Position numbers and translations under genes: made by a program. The notes beneath the pieces were generated by a model. The model was not told the DNA's origin and ran no database searches. It worked only from the letters and a program-made list of their open reading frames with translations. Below, piece by piece: positions 1 to 7,446 of a stretch of DNA of 64,000 nucleotides. This DNA comes from Roseibium salinum (GTDB lineage: Bacteria; Pseudomonadota; Alphaproteobacteria; Rhizobiales; Stappiaceae): contig NZ_JAPEVI010000003.1 of NCBI RefSeq assembly GCF_026240905.1, positions 3,410,001 to 3,474,000 of the forward strand, written 5' to 3'. How positions within the stretch are numbered: position 1 is the stretch's first letter; the number at the start of each line of letters is the position of its first letter.

Positions 1-252
1 GTCGACGGTGAGTGCCGGAACCGATGCGGGAATGCCGGCGCGCAGGGCAGCGAGGCGTGCGGGATTGCCGCCGCCATAGAGCGCATTGCCGAGAATCACC
101 TGGTCGACCATGTCCGCGGCCAGGCCGGCGTCTTCAATCAGCCGGGCCAGCACCGGTGCCGCCAGTTCATCTGCCTGGAAAGAGGCCAGCGCGCCACCGC
201 GCGGGGCGATGGCCGTGCGTCTGGCCGCGACGATGACTGCCCGGCGTGTCAC
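1..252 (-). CDS. Thiolase (acetyl-CoA C-acetyltransferase family), N-terminal part only
   Basis: The first 84 codons of a thiolase, cut by the window edge. Reading from a GTG at 252 gives a typical thiolase start: VIVAARRTAI, a glycine-rich turn, DELAAPVLARLIEDAGL, then VDQVILGNALYGG and NPARLAALRAG, the family's N-terminal nucleotide-fold landmarks. The active-site Cys region lies outside the window. Thiolases condense or cleave acyl-CoA thioesters in the cytosol. The GTG overlaps the stop of the upstream acyl-CoA ligase by 4 bases (GTGA), so the two are translationally coupled. Together with bioMNY this forms a ligase-thiolase tail on a biotin-uptake operon, the arrangement of Bacillus subtilis yhfU-yhfT-yhfS. 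The start is inferred from that overlap and the family alignment. The substrate is unknown. Confidence 0.85.
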   Translation of the reverse strand, partial: MTRRAVIVAARRTAIAPRGGALASFQADELAAPVLARLIEDAGLAADMVDQVILGNALYGGGNPARLAALRAGIPASVPALTVD

Positions 253-1697
253 ATGCTCTCCTTGCGCTGAAGTTCTGCAATGATCTTCTGAATATCCGGT
301 TTTCCGCCGGCCGTCAGCGGCAACCTGTGGCGGACATGGATCTTGCGGGGCAACTTGCCGGCGGCAAGATGGGCCCGGCAGTGGCGCAGTAGCACGGTTT
401 CGGCATCCTCAAGCGGCAGGGAGAGTTGCACGGCCGCTTCCAGCCGCTGTCCGCGAACCTTGTCAGCCAGCCCTGCCACCACGGCAATGGCGACCGCCGG
501 GTGCGCGGACAGGACCTCTTCCACCTCCTCCGGATAGACGTTCAGTCCGGAGGTGATGATCATGCGGTTTTCGCGGCCGGTCAGGAACAGAAATCCGGCG
601 GCATCCACAAAGCCGTGGTCGCCCAAGGTCAGCCAGCCGTCCTGCCAGCGGGTCTCGGGCGCATGTCCGCAGATATAGCCTGAAAAGAGCAAACTGCTTT
701 TCACCCAGATGGAGCCGGTCACGCCGGCGGGAGCCGGGGCCGCCGGATCGCCGATGGCGATCCGGACACCGGCGGCCGCCCGCCCGACCGAACCGGCCGG
801 CACATTTTCCTCAGGTTTGGCGACGGTGATGAAGCTGGCTTCCGAGGCGCCGTAGAATTCGATCAGATCGGCCTTGGGAAACACCTTGCGCAGGGCCCGG
901 CGGTCCTCGTCCCGCCATTTGGCGCCGCTTGCGAAAACCTGGACGACGGTTTCGACCGGCTCGCCGCGGCTTGCCCCTTCCGCCAGATAGTGGAGCTGCG
1001 TCGGGGTTGCATATAGAACCGCGCCCGCCGGCGCGTTGCGCAGTTCCGCCAGCACGGCGCGCGGTTCGAAGCGGGGCAGCAGCACGACCTCCTGACCGGA
1101 GGCAAGGCCGCAAACGGCGCCGTAAAGATGAAGGGAATGGGTGAGCTGCCCGGCGAGCACCACCCGGCCCGGGGGCCTTGGCGCGGTCGGGAATTCCCGC
1201 CTTGTCAGCGCGAAGCTTTCCAGCCAGGAGCCGTGCATTCGAATATATCCCTTCGGAGTACCGCTCGAGCCGGAGGTGAACCCGGCGTAGAAGAAGTCAT
1301 CTTCTGCGGGGGGCGGTTCTTCTGCCGGACTTGATATGGCTGGCGCCGCGGCAGAAACCTCGCGCAAAGCCGCACAGGCGGCCGCGTCGATCTCCAAGTC
1401 GGCGTCTATTCCGGCAAGGACGGCCGTTTTCTGCGCTGGCGGCCAGTCGGGGTCCATGACCACCGCAACGCGCGCCGTGCGGGCACAGGCGAAAAACCAG
1501 ACGATCAGCTCCGCCGGGTCTCTCAGAAGAAGGGCGATGCGCCCACCGCGCGGCGAGAGGCGGCGGATGTGGTTTTCCGCCGAGCCGATTGCTCTGAACA
1601 GGTCCCGCCAGCTTACCTCAACCGCGCCGCATGTCAGCGCGGTGCCGTCGGGAGTTTTGCCGGCGAAGATATCAAGCTGGTCGCCGATATAGGCCAT
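249..1697 (-). CDS. AMP-forming acyl-CoA ligase, YhfT-like
   Basis: A 482-residue ANL-superfamily adenylating enzyme that activates a carboxylic acid as acyl-AMP and then acyl-CoA. Visible motifs in order: the P-loop-like FTSGSSGTPKGY near residue 140, the EFYGASEAS motif near 280, TRWQDGWLTLGDHG with the conserved Asp near 360, the hinge GRENRMIITSGLNVYPEEVE, and the C-terminal catalytic Lys in LPRKIHV / GGKPD. It is slightly shorter than long-chain ligases (500-560). It lies 27 bases after bioY and overlaps the thiolase start by 4 bases, so it is probably part of the bioMNY transcription unit. By analogy with the BirA-controlled yhfT of B. subtilis, the substrate may be a biotin-related or pimelate-type acid. 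That is inference; a fatty-acid ligase is the plain alternative. Confidence 0.85.
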   Translation of the reverse strand: MAYIGDQLDIFAGKTPDGTALTCGAVEVSWRDLFRAIGSAENHIRRLSPRGGRIALLLRDPAELIVWFFACARTARVAVVMDPDWPPAQKTAVLAGIDADLEIDAAACAALREVSAAAPAISSPAEEPPPAEDDFFYAGFTSGSSGTPKGYIRMHGSWLESFALTRREFPTAPRPPGRVVLAGQLTHSLHLYGAVCGLASGQEVVLLPRFEPRAVLAELRNAPAGAVLYATPTQLHYLAEGASRGEPVETVVQVFASGAKWRDEDRRALRKVFPKADLIEFYGASEASFITVAKPEENVPAGSVGRAAAGVRIAIGDPAAPAPAGVTGSIWVKSSLLFSGYICGHAPETRWQDGWLTLGDHGFVDAAGFLFLTGRENRMIITSGLNVYPEEVEEVLSAHPAVAIAVVAGLADKVRGQRLEAAVQLSLPLEDAETVLLRHCRAHLAAGKLPRKIHVRHRLPLTAGGKPDIQKIIAELQRKESM

Positions 1698-1724
1698 GCT
1701 GTACCGGCCCCAACGAGGATTGCC

Positions 1725-2279
1725 TCAAGCGCGTGAAAGCAGGGCGCCGGGCAGACCGCGCGCCACGGTCTGGGTCACAAGGGCGGTCACGGCGACCTTG
1801 ATGAGATCGCCCGGAATATAGACGGCGCTGGCGACGACCGCTTGCGCGAGCGGAAGTCCGGCGATGATCGAGACTCCAGCAATGCCGAAGGCATAGACGA
1901 CGATGATGCCGCCGATGACCGCGGAAATCGCGGACGCAAGCAATACGTTCATGTCGCCGGTTGCCCGCATGATCCATCCGGCGACGAATGCGCCGACCGG
2001 CCAGCCGATCAGGAAACCGACCGAGGCCGTCTGGAACACGCCCAGGCCGCCGCGGCCGCCGGACAGGAACGGTGCGCCGAGGGCGACCAGGAACAGGAAG
2101 AGGAGAACGGCGAGGCCGCCACGGACCGGGCCGAGCATGACCCCGGCCAGCATGACGCCAAGCGTTTGCGCGGTAATGGGAACGCCGGCCATGAAGGGAA
2201 TGGCAACAGGCGGGATCAGGCCGAGAGCCGCGATCAGCGCCGCGTAGAATGCGATATGGACAAGAGAACGGTCAGCCAT
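1725..2279 (-). CDS. bioY: Biotin transporter substrate-binding S component BioY
   Basis: A 184-residue integral membrane protein that binds biotin with high affinity as the S unit of an energy-coupling-factor transporter. The BioY hallmarks are clear: GVPITAQTLGVMLAGVMLG near residues 32-50, the GGRGGLGVFQT loop near 73-83 and a GWPVGAF stretch near 92, with about six hydrophobic helices. The ATG at 2279 is preceded by AGAAGG at suitable spacing. A 139-base gap separates it from bioN, and I see no clear terminator there, so bioMN and bioY may be one unit or bioY may have its own promoter. No full BioR operator (TTATCTATAA type) was found upstream. Confidence 0.95.
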   Translation of the reverse strand: MADRSLVHIAFYAALIAALGLIPPVAIPFMAGVPITAQTLGVMLAGVMLGPVRGGLAVLLFLFLVALGAPFLSGGRGGLGVFQTASVGFLIGWPVGAFVAGWIMRATGDMNVLLASAISAVIGGIIVVYAFGIAGVSIIAGLPLAQAVVASAVYIPGDLIKVAVTALVTQTVARGLPGALLSRA

Positions 2280-2418
2280 AGGTTTTCTACCTTCTTGTTG
2301 ATGTTACTGCCGCTGCCTTATCCACGTTTCCGGACCAGATCTCGTTTTGCAGCGTCATGGAATGGCCGGATAGCGCAAAACCGCGAAAATTGCCAGACGC
2401 GGGCAGCTGGTTTTAGGG

Positions 2419-3027
2419 TTACCTTGACAGACCTTCCGAACCGCCGCGTGCCTTGAGAGCCTCCGCCACGTTGTCGGACATGCGCAGCGATTGAACGGCA
2501 AACGGGGCGATCAGGCGCCAAGACGTCTTCGAGCCGGTACGAGCCTGCCAGGCTTCCCGCAGCATGGAGAACACCTGCATCAGGTGCGGCGCAAAGCGCA
2601 GCACCAGCGCAACGCTCAGCGCCGGCTTTCTCGGCGAGATGCCGAACCATTCCAACGGCTTGAAGAGCGGCAGGACGGCGTCCAGCATGTCGTCCATGCG
2701 CGTGGTGATGGAGACGAAGTTTGCCGCCAGGAACAGAACGATCAGGCGGAGGACCACCGCCGCGCCTTCCTCCATCGTTCCTGAGAACCAGTGCAGGCCA
2801 AGGATGACCACCAGAAACACCGTCAGCCCGCGCAGCAGCTTGAGCTGCCGGAGGCCCTCGCGGCCGAGGGAAGCATACATTGCGATCACCGCGACGAGAC
2901 AGGGAAGGAAGATCCAGGGCGTGGTCACGCGAAACAGCACCAGGCTGCCGACCGCAACGGTCAGCAGCTTGAGACCTGCAGGCAGTTTGTGCGCCCAGCT
3001 GTTGCCCTTGAGGTAAATCGAGATCAA
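2419..3027 (-). CDS. bioN: Energy-coupling factor transmembrane protein BioN
   Basis: A 202-residue transmembrane T component of the biotin ECF transporter, coupling the BioM ATPase to BioY. Four or so hydrophobic segments occupy residues 20-130. The C-terminal coupling helix carries the ECF T-component Ala-Arg-Gly signature (ALKARGG, near residue 192) that contacts the ATPase. The ATG overlaps the end of bioM by 4 bases (ATGA), a classic coupled pair. Transcription is bioM to bioN to bioY to ligase to thiolase. Confidence 0.95.
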   Translation of the reverse strand: MISIYLKGNSWAHKLPAGLKLLTVAVGSLVLFRVTTPWIFLPCLVAVIAMYASLGREGLRQLKLLRGLTVFLVVILGLHWFSGTMEEGAAVVLRLIVLFLAANFVSITTRMDDMLDAVLPLFKPLEWFGISPRKPALSVALVLRFAPHLMQVFSMLREAWQARTGSKTSWRLIAPFAVQSLRMSDNVAEALKARGGSEGLSR

Positions 3028-3800
3028 AGCACTGCGAGCTCCGGCCTGGACCCCAGCCTGCGGTCGATATCCCGCTTGTAGGCTGAAATCACTTCATGCG
3101 GGTTTCCGTCCATGCGCACGCCGCCATCCTCAAGCCATATCACGCGGTCGAAGCCGGCAAAATGGCTGAGATCGTGGCTGACCATGACGATCTTCTGCGG
3201 CAGCGAGAACAGCATGTCGCGGATCCGTCCCGAGGCCAGCGCATCCAGGCTGGTCATCGGCTCGTCCAGGACAAGCAGGCGTGGCTCCATGACGAGGACC
3301 GCCAGAATGCAGATGAGCTGCTTCTGGCCTTCGGAGAGTTCGGCGACCGGGCTGCCGGCCAGTTCCTGACAGCCGTGCCGTGCCAGAAATTCGCCCGCGC
3401 GGGCGCGGGCTTCCTTTTTATCGGCGCCGAGCTGGGTGAGGCCGAAGGCGATCTCTTCCTCGACCGTCGGGAAAATCGCCTGGTGATCCGGGTTCTGAAA
3501 CACGAAGCCGACATGGCGCGGCAGTTCGGGTGCGGCCTGATCGGCCGGGGCCCCGAACAGGGTCAGCGATCCGCTGTCCGGCATGCGCAACCCGTTCAGC
3601 AGCCTGATGAAGGTGCTCTTGCCGGAGCCGTTGAGACCGATCACCCCGACGCGGTCCTCCGAAAGAGTGAGGGACAGTCCTTCCAGGATGCGCTTGCGGC
3701 CGATGGCGAGACCGACATCGGCGAACACCGCATAGGGATTCGCCTGCGGGTCGCATACGCTCTGCTTTTTGCCGCTGTTCTGTTTTGACCAAAAAGCCAT
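3024..3800 (-). CDS. bioM: Energy-coupling factor ATP-binding protein BioM
   Basis: A 258-residue ABC ATPase of the biotin ECF transporter. Walker A is GLNGSGKST near residue 55, the Q-loop lies in FVFQNPDHQ near 100, the signature is LSEGQKQ near 155, Walker B is LLVLDEPM near 176, and the switch His is in VSHDLSHF. A basic N-terminal extension of about 25 residues precedes the core. The ATG at 3800 has a good ribosome-binding site (GAGGTGA). It is the first gene of the minus-strand biotin operon. The 232 bases between it and the MocR gene hold no gene that I can support. Confidence 0.95.
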   Translation of the reverse strand: MAFWSKQNSGKKQSVCDPQANPYAVFADVGLAIGRKRILEGLSLTLSEDRVGVIGLNGSGKSTFIRLLNGLRMPDSGSLTLFGAPADQAAPELPRHVGFVFQNPDHQAIFPTVEEEIAFGLTQLGADKKEARARAGEFLARHGCQELAGSPVAELSEGQKQLICILAVLVMEPRLLVLDEPMTSLDALASGRIRDMLFSLPQKIVMVSHDLSHFAGFDRVIWLEDGGVRMDGNPHEVISAYKRDIDRRLGSRPELAVL

Positions 3801-4032
3801 GTCACCTCGTCAGGAGCGCCCGGTCCTGCTGCCTCGATGGGGCGCTTATCGACCGGATCAGGCCCGTTGTCAAAGCACTGTCGGGCCAGCAGGCTGATAA
3901 CCAACCCTCGGATCGTCATCGCTTTGCGCCGGCGCGCGGGCCGGGGCCGGAGAGCCACAGATCTTTGGACCTCGCCCCACCGATCCCGGATGACGATGCA
4001 AGAGGCCTGCCCTGCCGGCGAACCCGGGCCGG

Positions 4033-5442
4033 TCAGCCTACCGGACGGGTGAGATCCGGCAAGTCGGCCAATTGGTCAATGGTCGCCTTGATCCGTTCCA
4101 GGGCCCAGCAGAAACGCTCGTCGGACTCTTCGGAGCCGAAGGTGATGCGCAGGTAAGGAGCGGGCGTGTGGTCCTTTGCCTGGAAGTAGCGGGAGGAAAG
4201 CGCCGAAACGCCCTGATGGCCGAGCGCCGCCTGGAGTGCGTCCGGGTCGACAGGGTCCGGCAGGCGCAGCCAGCCGAACACCTTGTTGGTGTCGCCCTGA
4301 AGGAAATGGGGAGACAGGATTTTCCGCGCGCTCAGGAACCGTTCGCGATTAGCTTTCCGCTTGAGGCGCAAGGCCTTGAAGAGAAGCCCTTCACGCACCC
4401 AGCCGGCAATCAGCTCCGCGGTGATCGGCGAGGCCATCCAGGTGCTCTCGCCGATCTTGTTGCGGATGCTGTCGCCGAAAAGCGCCGGGACATGGACGAA
4501 ACCGATCCGGCTCCCCGGCGAACAGACCTTCGAGATGCTGGCGATGGAGGCGGTGCGTTCGGGCGCGAGCGCGCCGAAGGCCGGCAGTGGGTCGGGCAGG
4601 AACGGCGTATAGGGATCGTCCTCGACGATGTGCAGATCGTGCGCGCGGGCCACGCGGACCAGATCCTCGCGTTCCGCGACCGACATGGTGTGGGTCGTCG
4701 GGTTCTGCATGTTCGGCATCAGGAAGACGCCTTTCACACCATAGGCCGTGGCGGCCCGGGCCAGGGCTTGCGGATCCATTGCGCCAAGCCCGCCATCGTC
4801 ACGGCGCAGCGCCGGTACCGGCACCGCCTTCAGGCCCAACCCCGCAAGCGAACTGAAGATCGAGGGATAGGTGAACCGGTCGACGGCAATCGCGTCGCCG
4901 GACCGGAAGAGGGCCTGACAGGTCACCTGGATGCCGTGCTGGGCGCCGCAGGTAACGGCGACGCGGGCCGGATCGGCATCCAGCCCATAGTCCTTGAACA
5001 CCAGAACGCCGGTTTCCCGGTGTGTCTTCAGGCCTTCGGACGGCACGAAACCGTTCAGCCGTTCGATGCCCGCCGTCCTCGCCACGCGCATCAGCCCTTC
5101 CGCGAGGCTCGGGTTGAGATGCGGGTAGGCGAAGTTGCGGGCAAGGTCGCAGGTTTCCGGCTCATCCTCCTTGGGGGCCAGCGGCGAAACCTTCAGGCTT
5201 TGCGAGGCGATATAGGTGCCGCGCCCGGTTTCGCCCTTCACCAGCCGCCGCCGCTCGGCCTCGCCATAGGCCCGGGTGATGGTGCCGAGGGTGACGCCGA
5301 GCCGGTAGGCCAGTTCCCGCTGCGGGGGCAGCCGGTCGCCCTGCGCTAGGGCTCCGGTCTTGACGTCCGATTCGAGCGCGTCGGCGATCGCCAGGTAAAT
5401 CGGGCCCTGCGCCCGTTCTATATCCGGAACCCACATTGTCAT
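4033..5442 (-). CDS. MocR-family regulator (GntR-type HTH fused to aminotransferase-like domain)
   Basis: 469 residues. The N-terminal 75 residues form a winged helix of GntR type (GDRLPPQRELAYRLGVTLGTITRAYGEAERR), followed by a fold-type-I PLP aminotransferase-like domain. The PLP-binding Lys is in SISKVCSPGSRIGF, and the Asp/Tyr region is VEDDPYTPF. MocR proteins sense PLP plus an amine or amino acid and control nearby metabolic or transport genes. It is divergent from a LysE-family exporter, and the shared 107-base gap carries four TGTATC/GATACA half-sites, so the exporter is the likely target and the effector is probably an amino acid or amine. The ATG at 5442 is two codons before another ATG (5436), either of which could be used. 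Confidence 0.92.
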   Translation of the reverse strand: MTMWVPDIERAQGPIYLAIADALESDVKTGALAQGDRLPPQRELAYRLGVTLGTITRAYGEAERRRLVKGETGRGTYIASQSLKVSPLAPKEDEPETCDLARNFAYPHLNPSLAEGLMRVARTAGIERLNGFVPSEGLKTHRETGVLVFKDYGLDADPARVAVTCGAQHGIQVTCQALFRSGDAIAVDRFTYPSIFSSLAGLGLKAVPVPALRRDDGGLGAMDPQALARAATAYGVKGVFLMPNMQNPTTHTMSVAEREDLVRVARAHDLHIVEDDPYTPFLPDPLPAFGALAPERTASIASISKVCSPGSRIGFVHVPALFGDSIRNKIGESTWMASPITAELIAGWVREGLLFKALRLKRKANRERFLSARKILSPHFLQGDTNKVFGWLRLPDPVDPDALQAALGHQGVSALSSRYFQAKDHTPAPYLRITFGSEESDERFCWALERIKATIDQLADLPDLTRPVG

Positions 5443-5464
5443 GAGAACAATGTTATCATTGACG

Positions 5465-5532
5465 GATACACTTCTTCAAGACAATTAGTGCTCCTGCCAA
5501 TTTGTATCGATTGTATCTAAACGAACGATACA
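5465..5532. promoter_or_regulatory. Cluster of four TGTATC/GATACA half-sites between mocR-type gene and LysE gene
   Basis: The divergent gap holds GATACA at 5465-5470, TGTATC at 5503-5508 and 5512-5517 (a direct repeat with a 9-base period), and GATACA at 5527-5532 (inverted relative to the middle pair). MocR regulators such as GabR are known to bind spaced direct repeats, so this is probably the operator of the adjacent MocR protein. The distal site lies 18 bases before the exporter start codon, overlapping the region where a promoter would be expected. Confidence 0.6.
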
Positions 5533-5549
5533 TTGTCCGGAGACACTCC

Positions 5550-6146
5550 ATGGAACTCGCCACACTCCTCGCCTTCGCGGTGTTCGTCATCGTCATGACC
5601 GGGACGCCCGGCCCCGGGAACCTGACCTTTCTGGCCATCGGCGCATCGTCGGGTTACCGGACCGCGTTTCCGGTCATCGTCGCCTCGATGCTCGGGTCGC
5701 TGCCGTTGAAACTCGGCGTGGCCTATGGCCTCGGCCACGTGATGGCGGCCGGCGGGCCGATTGTCACCGTCTTCAAGGTCCTGAGCATGGCCTATATGAG
5801 TTATCTCGCGTGGCGGATTGTCTCGTTGAGCGTGAGACCCAAGGGCGAAGTGGCGCCGCCCAGTTTCTGGGAAGGGCTCCTGATCCACCCGCTCAGCCCG
5901 AAAACCTGGGCGATGAACCTGGTGGCCTTTTCGACCTTTTTCGCCGGAAACGGTCTCAGCGTCCATGAAAACGCCCTGATCCTGGTGAGCGGCTTCACGC
6001 TCGGCGGCCTCTTCTTTCACTCGCTGTGGGCGCTAGCAGGGGTTTCCATTCTTGCTCTGATCGGCGAAGGCGCCGTGATGCGGGCGATCACGGTTGTGAT
6101 GGCAGTGGCCATGCTCGGCGCCACGCTGTGGGCGCTGGTCCTTTAA
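5550..6146 (+). CDS. LysE/RhtB-family amino-acid exporter
   Basis: A 198-residue inner-membrane protein with five to six hydrophobic segments. The LysE signature TPGPGNLTFLAIGASSGYR falls near residues 19-37, with PLSPKTWAMNLVAF near 113. The family exports amino acids or derivatives using the proton gradient. The start chosen is the ATG at 5550 with GGAGA five to ten bases upstream; an upstream in-frame start at 5502 lies inside the operator cluster and is less likely. It is divergent from a MocR-type regulator, which probably controls it. Confidence 0.9.
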   Translation: MELATLLAFAVFVIVMTGTPGPGNLTFLAIGASSGYRTAFPVIVASMLGSLPLKLGVAYGLGHVMAAGGPIVTVFKVLSMAYMSYLAWRIVSLSVRPKGEVAPPSFWEGLLIHPLSPKTWAMNLVAFSTFFAGNGLSVHENALILVSGFTLGGLFFHSLWALAGVSILALIGEGAVMRAITVVMAVAMLGATLWALVL

Positions 6147-6181
6147 GACCGGATCAGCGGACTGCCCCGAACGGCGCCCGG

Positions 6182-6427
6182 TCACTTGGATTGCAACTCC
6201 ATTTCCAGGCGCCATTTGTCTTCCAGAGAATTCGGCCGGCGCTGCTCCGCATCAAAACCGATATCCCGAAGCAGTTCCGGCGGCAGATCGCCCACGGCAA
6301 GACGCTTGCGCCTTGGAGCCGTCATGCGACGGAAGGCCATGAGGATAAATCCTGTTAGGGGAAATCGCTCCTTCGCCGCGGCAGTCACGTTCGCGGATTG
6401 GCAACAAGCAGACTCAGGCATCACCAT
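6182..6427 (-). CDS. DUF1127-type small protein
   Basis: 81 residues ending in a DUF1127-like segment: RKRLAVGDLPPELLRDIGFDAEQ near residues 40-62. DUF1127 proteins are short basic proteins common in alphaproteobacteria; a few influence RNA turnover or phosphate and carbon responses, but the role here is unknown. The ATG at 6427 has GAGGA close upstream; an internal ATG would give a 52-residue form nearer to the compact family. It is divergent from the LysR gene, and the 92-base gap contains a perfect dyad (6496-6518) that may link their control. Confidence 0.65.
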   Translation of the reverse strand: MVMPESACCQSANVTAAAKERFPLTGFILMAFRRMTAPRRKRLAVGDLPPELLRDIGFDAEQRRPNSLEDKWRLEMELQSK

Positions 6428-6495
6428 AAATCCTCGGTTTCATGCCGTAGATATCGGTCCGTTGCGCTTGCCTTACCAATGAAATCTCGCTAGCT

Positions 6496-6518
6496 ATGCA
6501 TAAGGGAGCCTTATGCAT
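6496..6518. promoter_or_regulatory. Perfect 10-3-10 dyad overlapping the LysR-gene ribosome-binding site
   Basis: Arms ATGCATAAGG (6496-6505) and CCTTATGCAT (6509-6518) are exact reverse complements around GAG. The AAGGGAG ribosome-binding site of the LysR gene (start 6520) lies in the centre of the dyad. It could be the LysR regulator's own operator, which would block its expression and that of the divergent DUF1127 gene, or an mRNA hairpin hiding the ribosome-binding site. Confidence 0.6.
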
Positions 6519-6519
6519 T

Positions 6520-7444
6520 ATGATCAACCTGCCACCCCTTTCTTCAATTCGCGCCTTTGAAGCGGCCAGCCGCCATCTGAGCTTTACCCGCGCCGGTGAA
6601 GAACTCGGCATGACCCAGGCCGCGGTCAGTTATCAGATCAAGCTTCTGGAGGAGCGGCTCGGCTTTGCGCTGTTCACGCGCAAGGCCCGCAAGATCGAGC
6701 TGACGGATCACGGCGCGCAACTGGCCGCCAAGGTGGTCGACGCCTTTTCTTCGCTGCGCAGCGCATTCGAGGACGTGACCGACCAGAATGCCAGGCAGCT
6801 CGTGGTCTCCAGCAACACGACATTCGCCGTCAACTGGCTGGCGAACCGGCTGGTGCATTTCCAGATGCAGAACCCCGACATCGCCGTGCGCATCCTGCCC
6901 TACGGTCCCGATCTCGAGCCCGCAATTTGCCGATGCCGACGTTGTGGTCTCGGCCTGCAAGGCACCGCCAAAGGACTGGATCGCCTACAAAATCGTCAGG
7001 GCGGAGTTTTCGCCAATGCTGAGCCCTACGCTCGCCGCGACCGTTAAGCGGCTCGAGCGGCCGGAAGACCTTCTGCAATTGCCGCTGGTCGACCCGCAGG
7101 ATCCCTGGTGGGAAATCTGGTTCAAGGCCGCCGGATTGGCCGATGTCGACCTGAGCCGGTATCCCAGTTCCCGCATGGGCTCGCAGGCCCTGGAGGCGAA
7201 CAGGGCGATCGCCGGCCAGGGCGTTGCGATCCTGACGCCCTATTTCTGCAAGACCGCGCTGGAAACGGGACAGCTCATCCAGCCGTTCGAACTGGTGTGC
7301 GAGGCGGAGAGCGAAAGCTGGTATCTGAGCTATGCGCCGGCCAACCGGACCAGCCGGAAGGTCCGGCTGTTCCGCGATTGGGTCTGTTCCGAGGTCAAAC
7401 GGGACGGCATGCCCGTTCCGGCCCCGTTGGCGGCTGTTGCCTGA
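6520..7444 (+). pseudogene. LysR-family regulator (GcvA type), frameshifted near 6920
   Basis: The N-terminal frame from 6520 gives a textbook GcvA-like LysR winged helix (PPLSSIRAFEAASRHLSFTR, then ELGMTQAAVSYQIKLLEE) and the start of the effector domain up to GPDLEP. The rest of the effector domain continues in the next frame (QFADADVVVSACKAPP through YLSYAPANRTSRKVRLFRDWV) to a stop at 7444. Removing one C from the CCC at 6919-6921 restores one frame of about 308 codons, the usual LysR length. It is therefore either a recent frameshift or a sequence error. The start at 6520 is favoured over the ATG at 6496 because AAGGGAG precedes it. The target is probably the divergent DUF1127 gene. It ends two bases from the convergent purU. 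Confidence 0.8.
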
Positions 7445-7446
7445 TA

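Noticed and set aside
3840..3905. TTATC elements upstream of bioM as a BioR operator
   Set aside because: Only half-sites (TTATCGA at about 3846; GATAA at about 3896) are present; the full TTATCTATAA-type palindrome is missing.
4072..5349. 425-codon open frame antisense to the MocR gene
   Set aside because: High-GC shadow: His/Gly/Arg-rich with no family features, and the opposite strand encodes a clear MocR protein.
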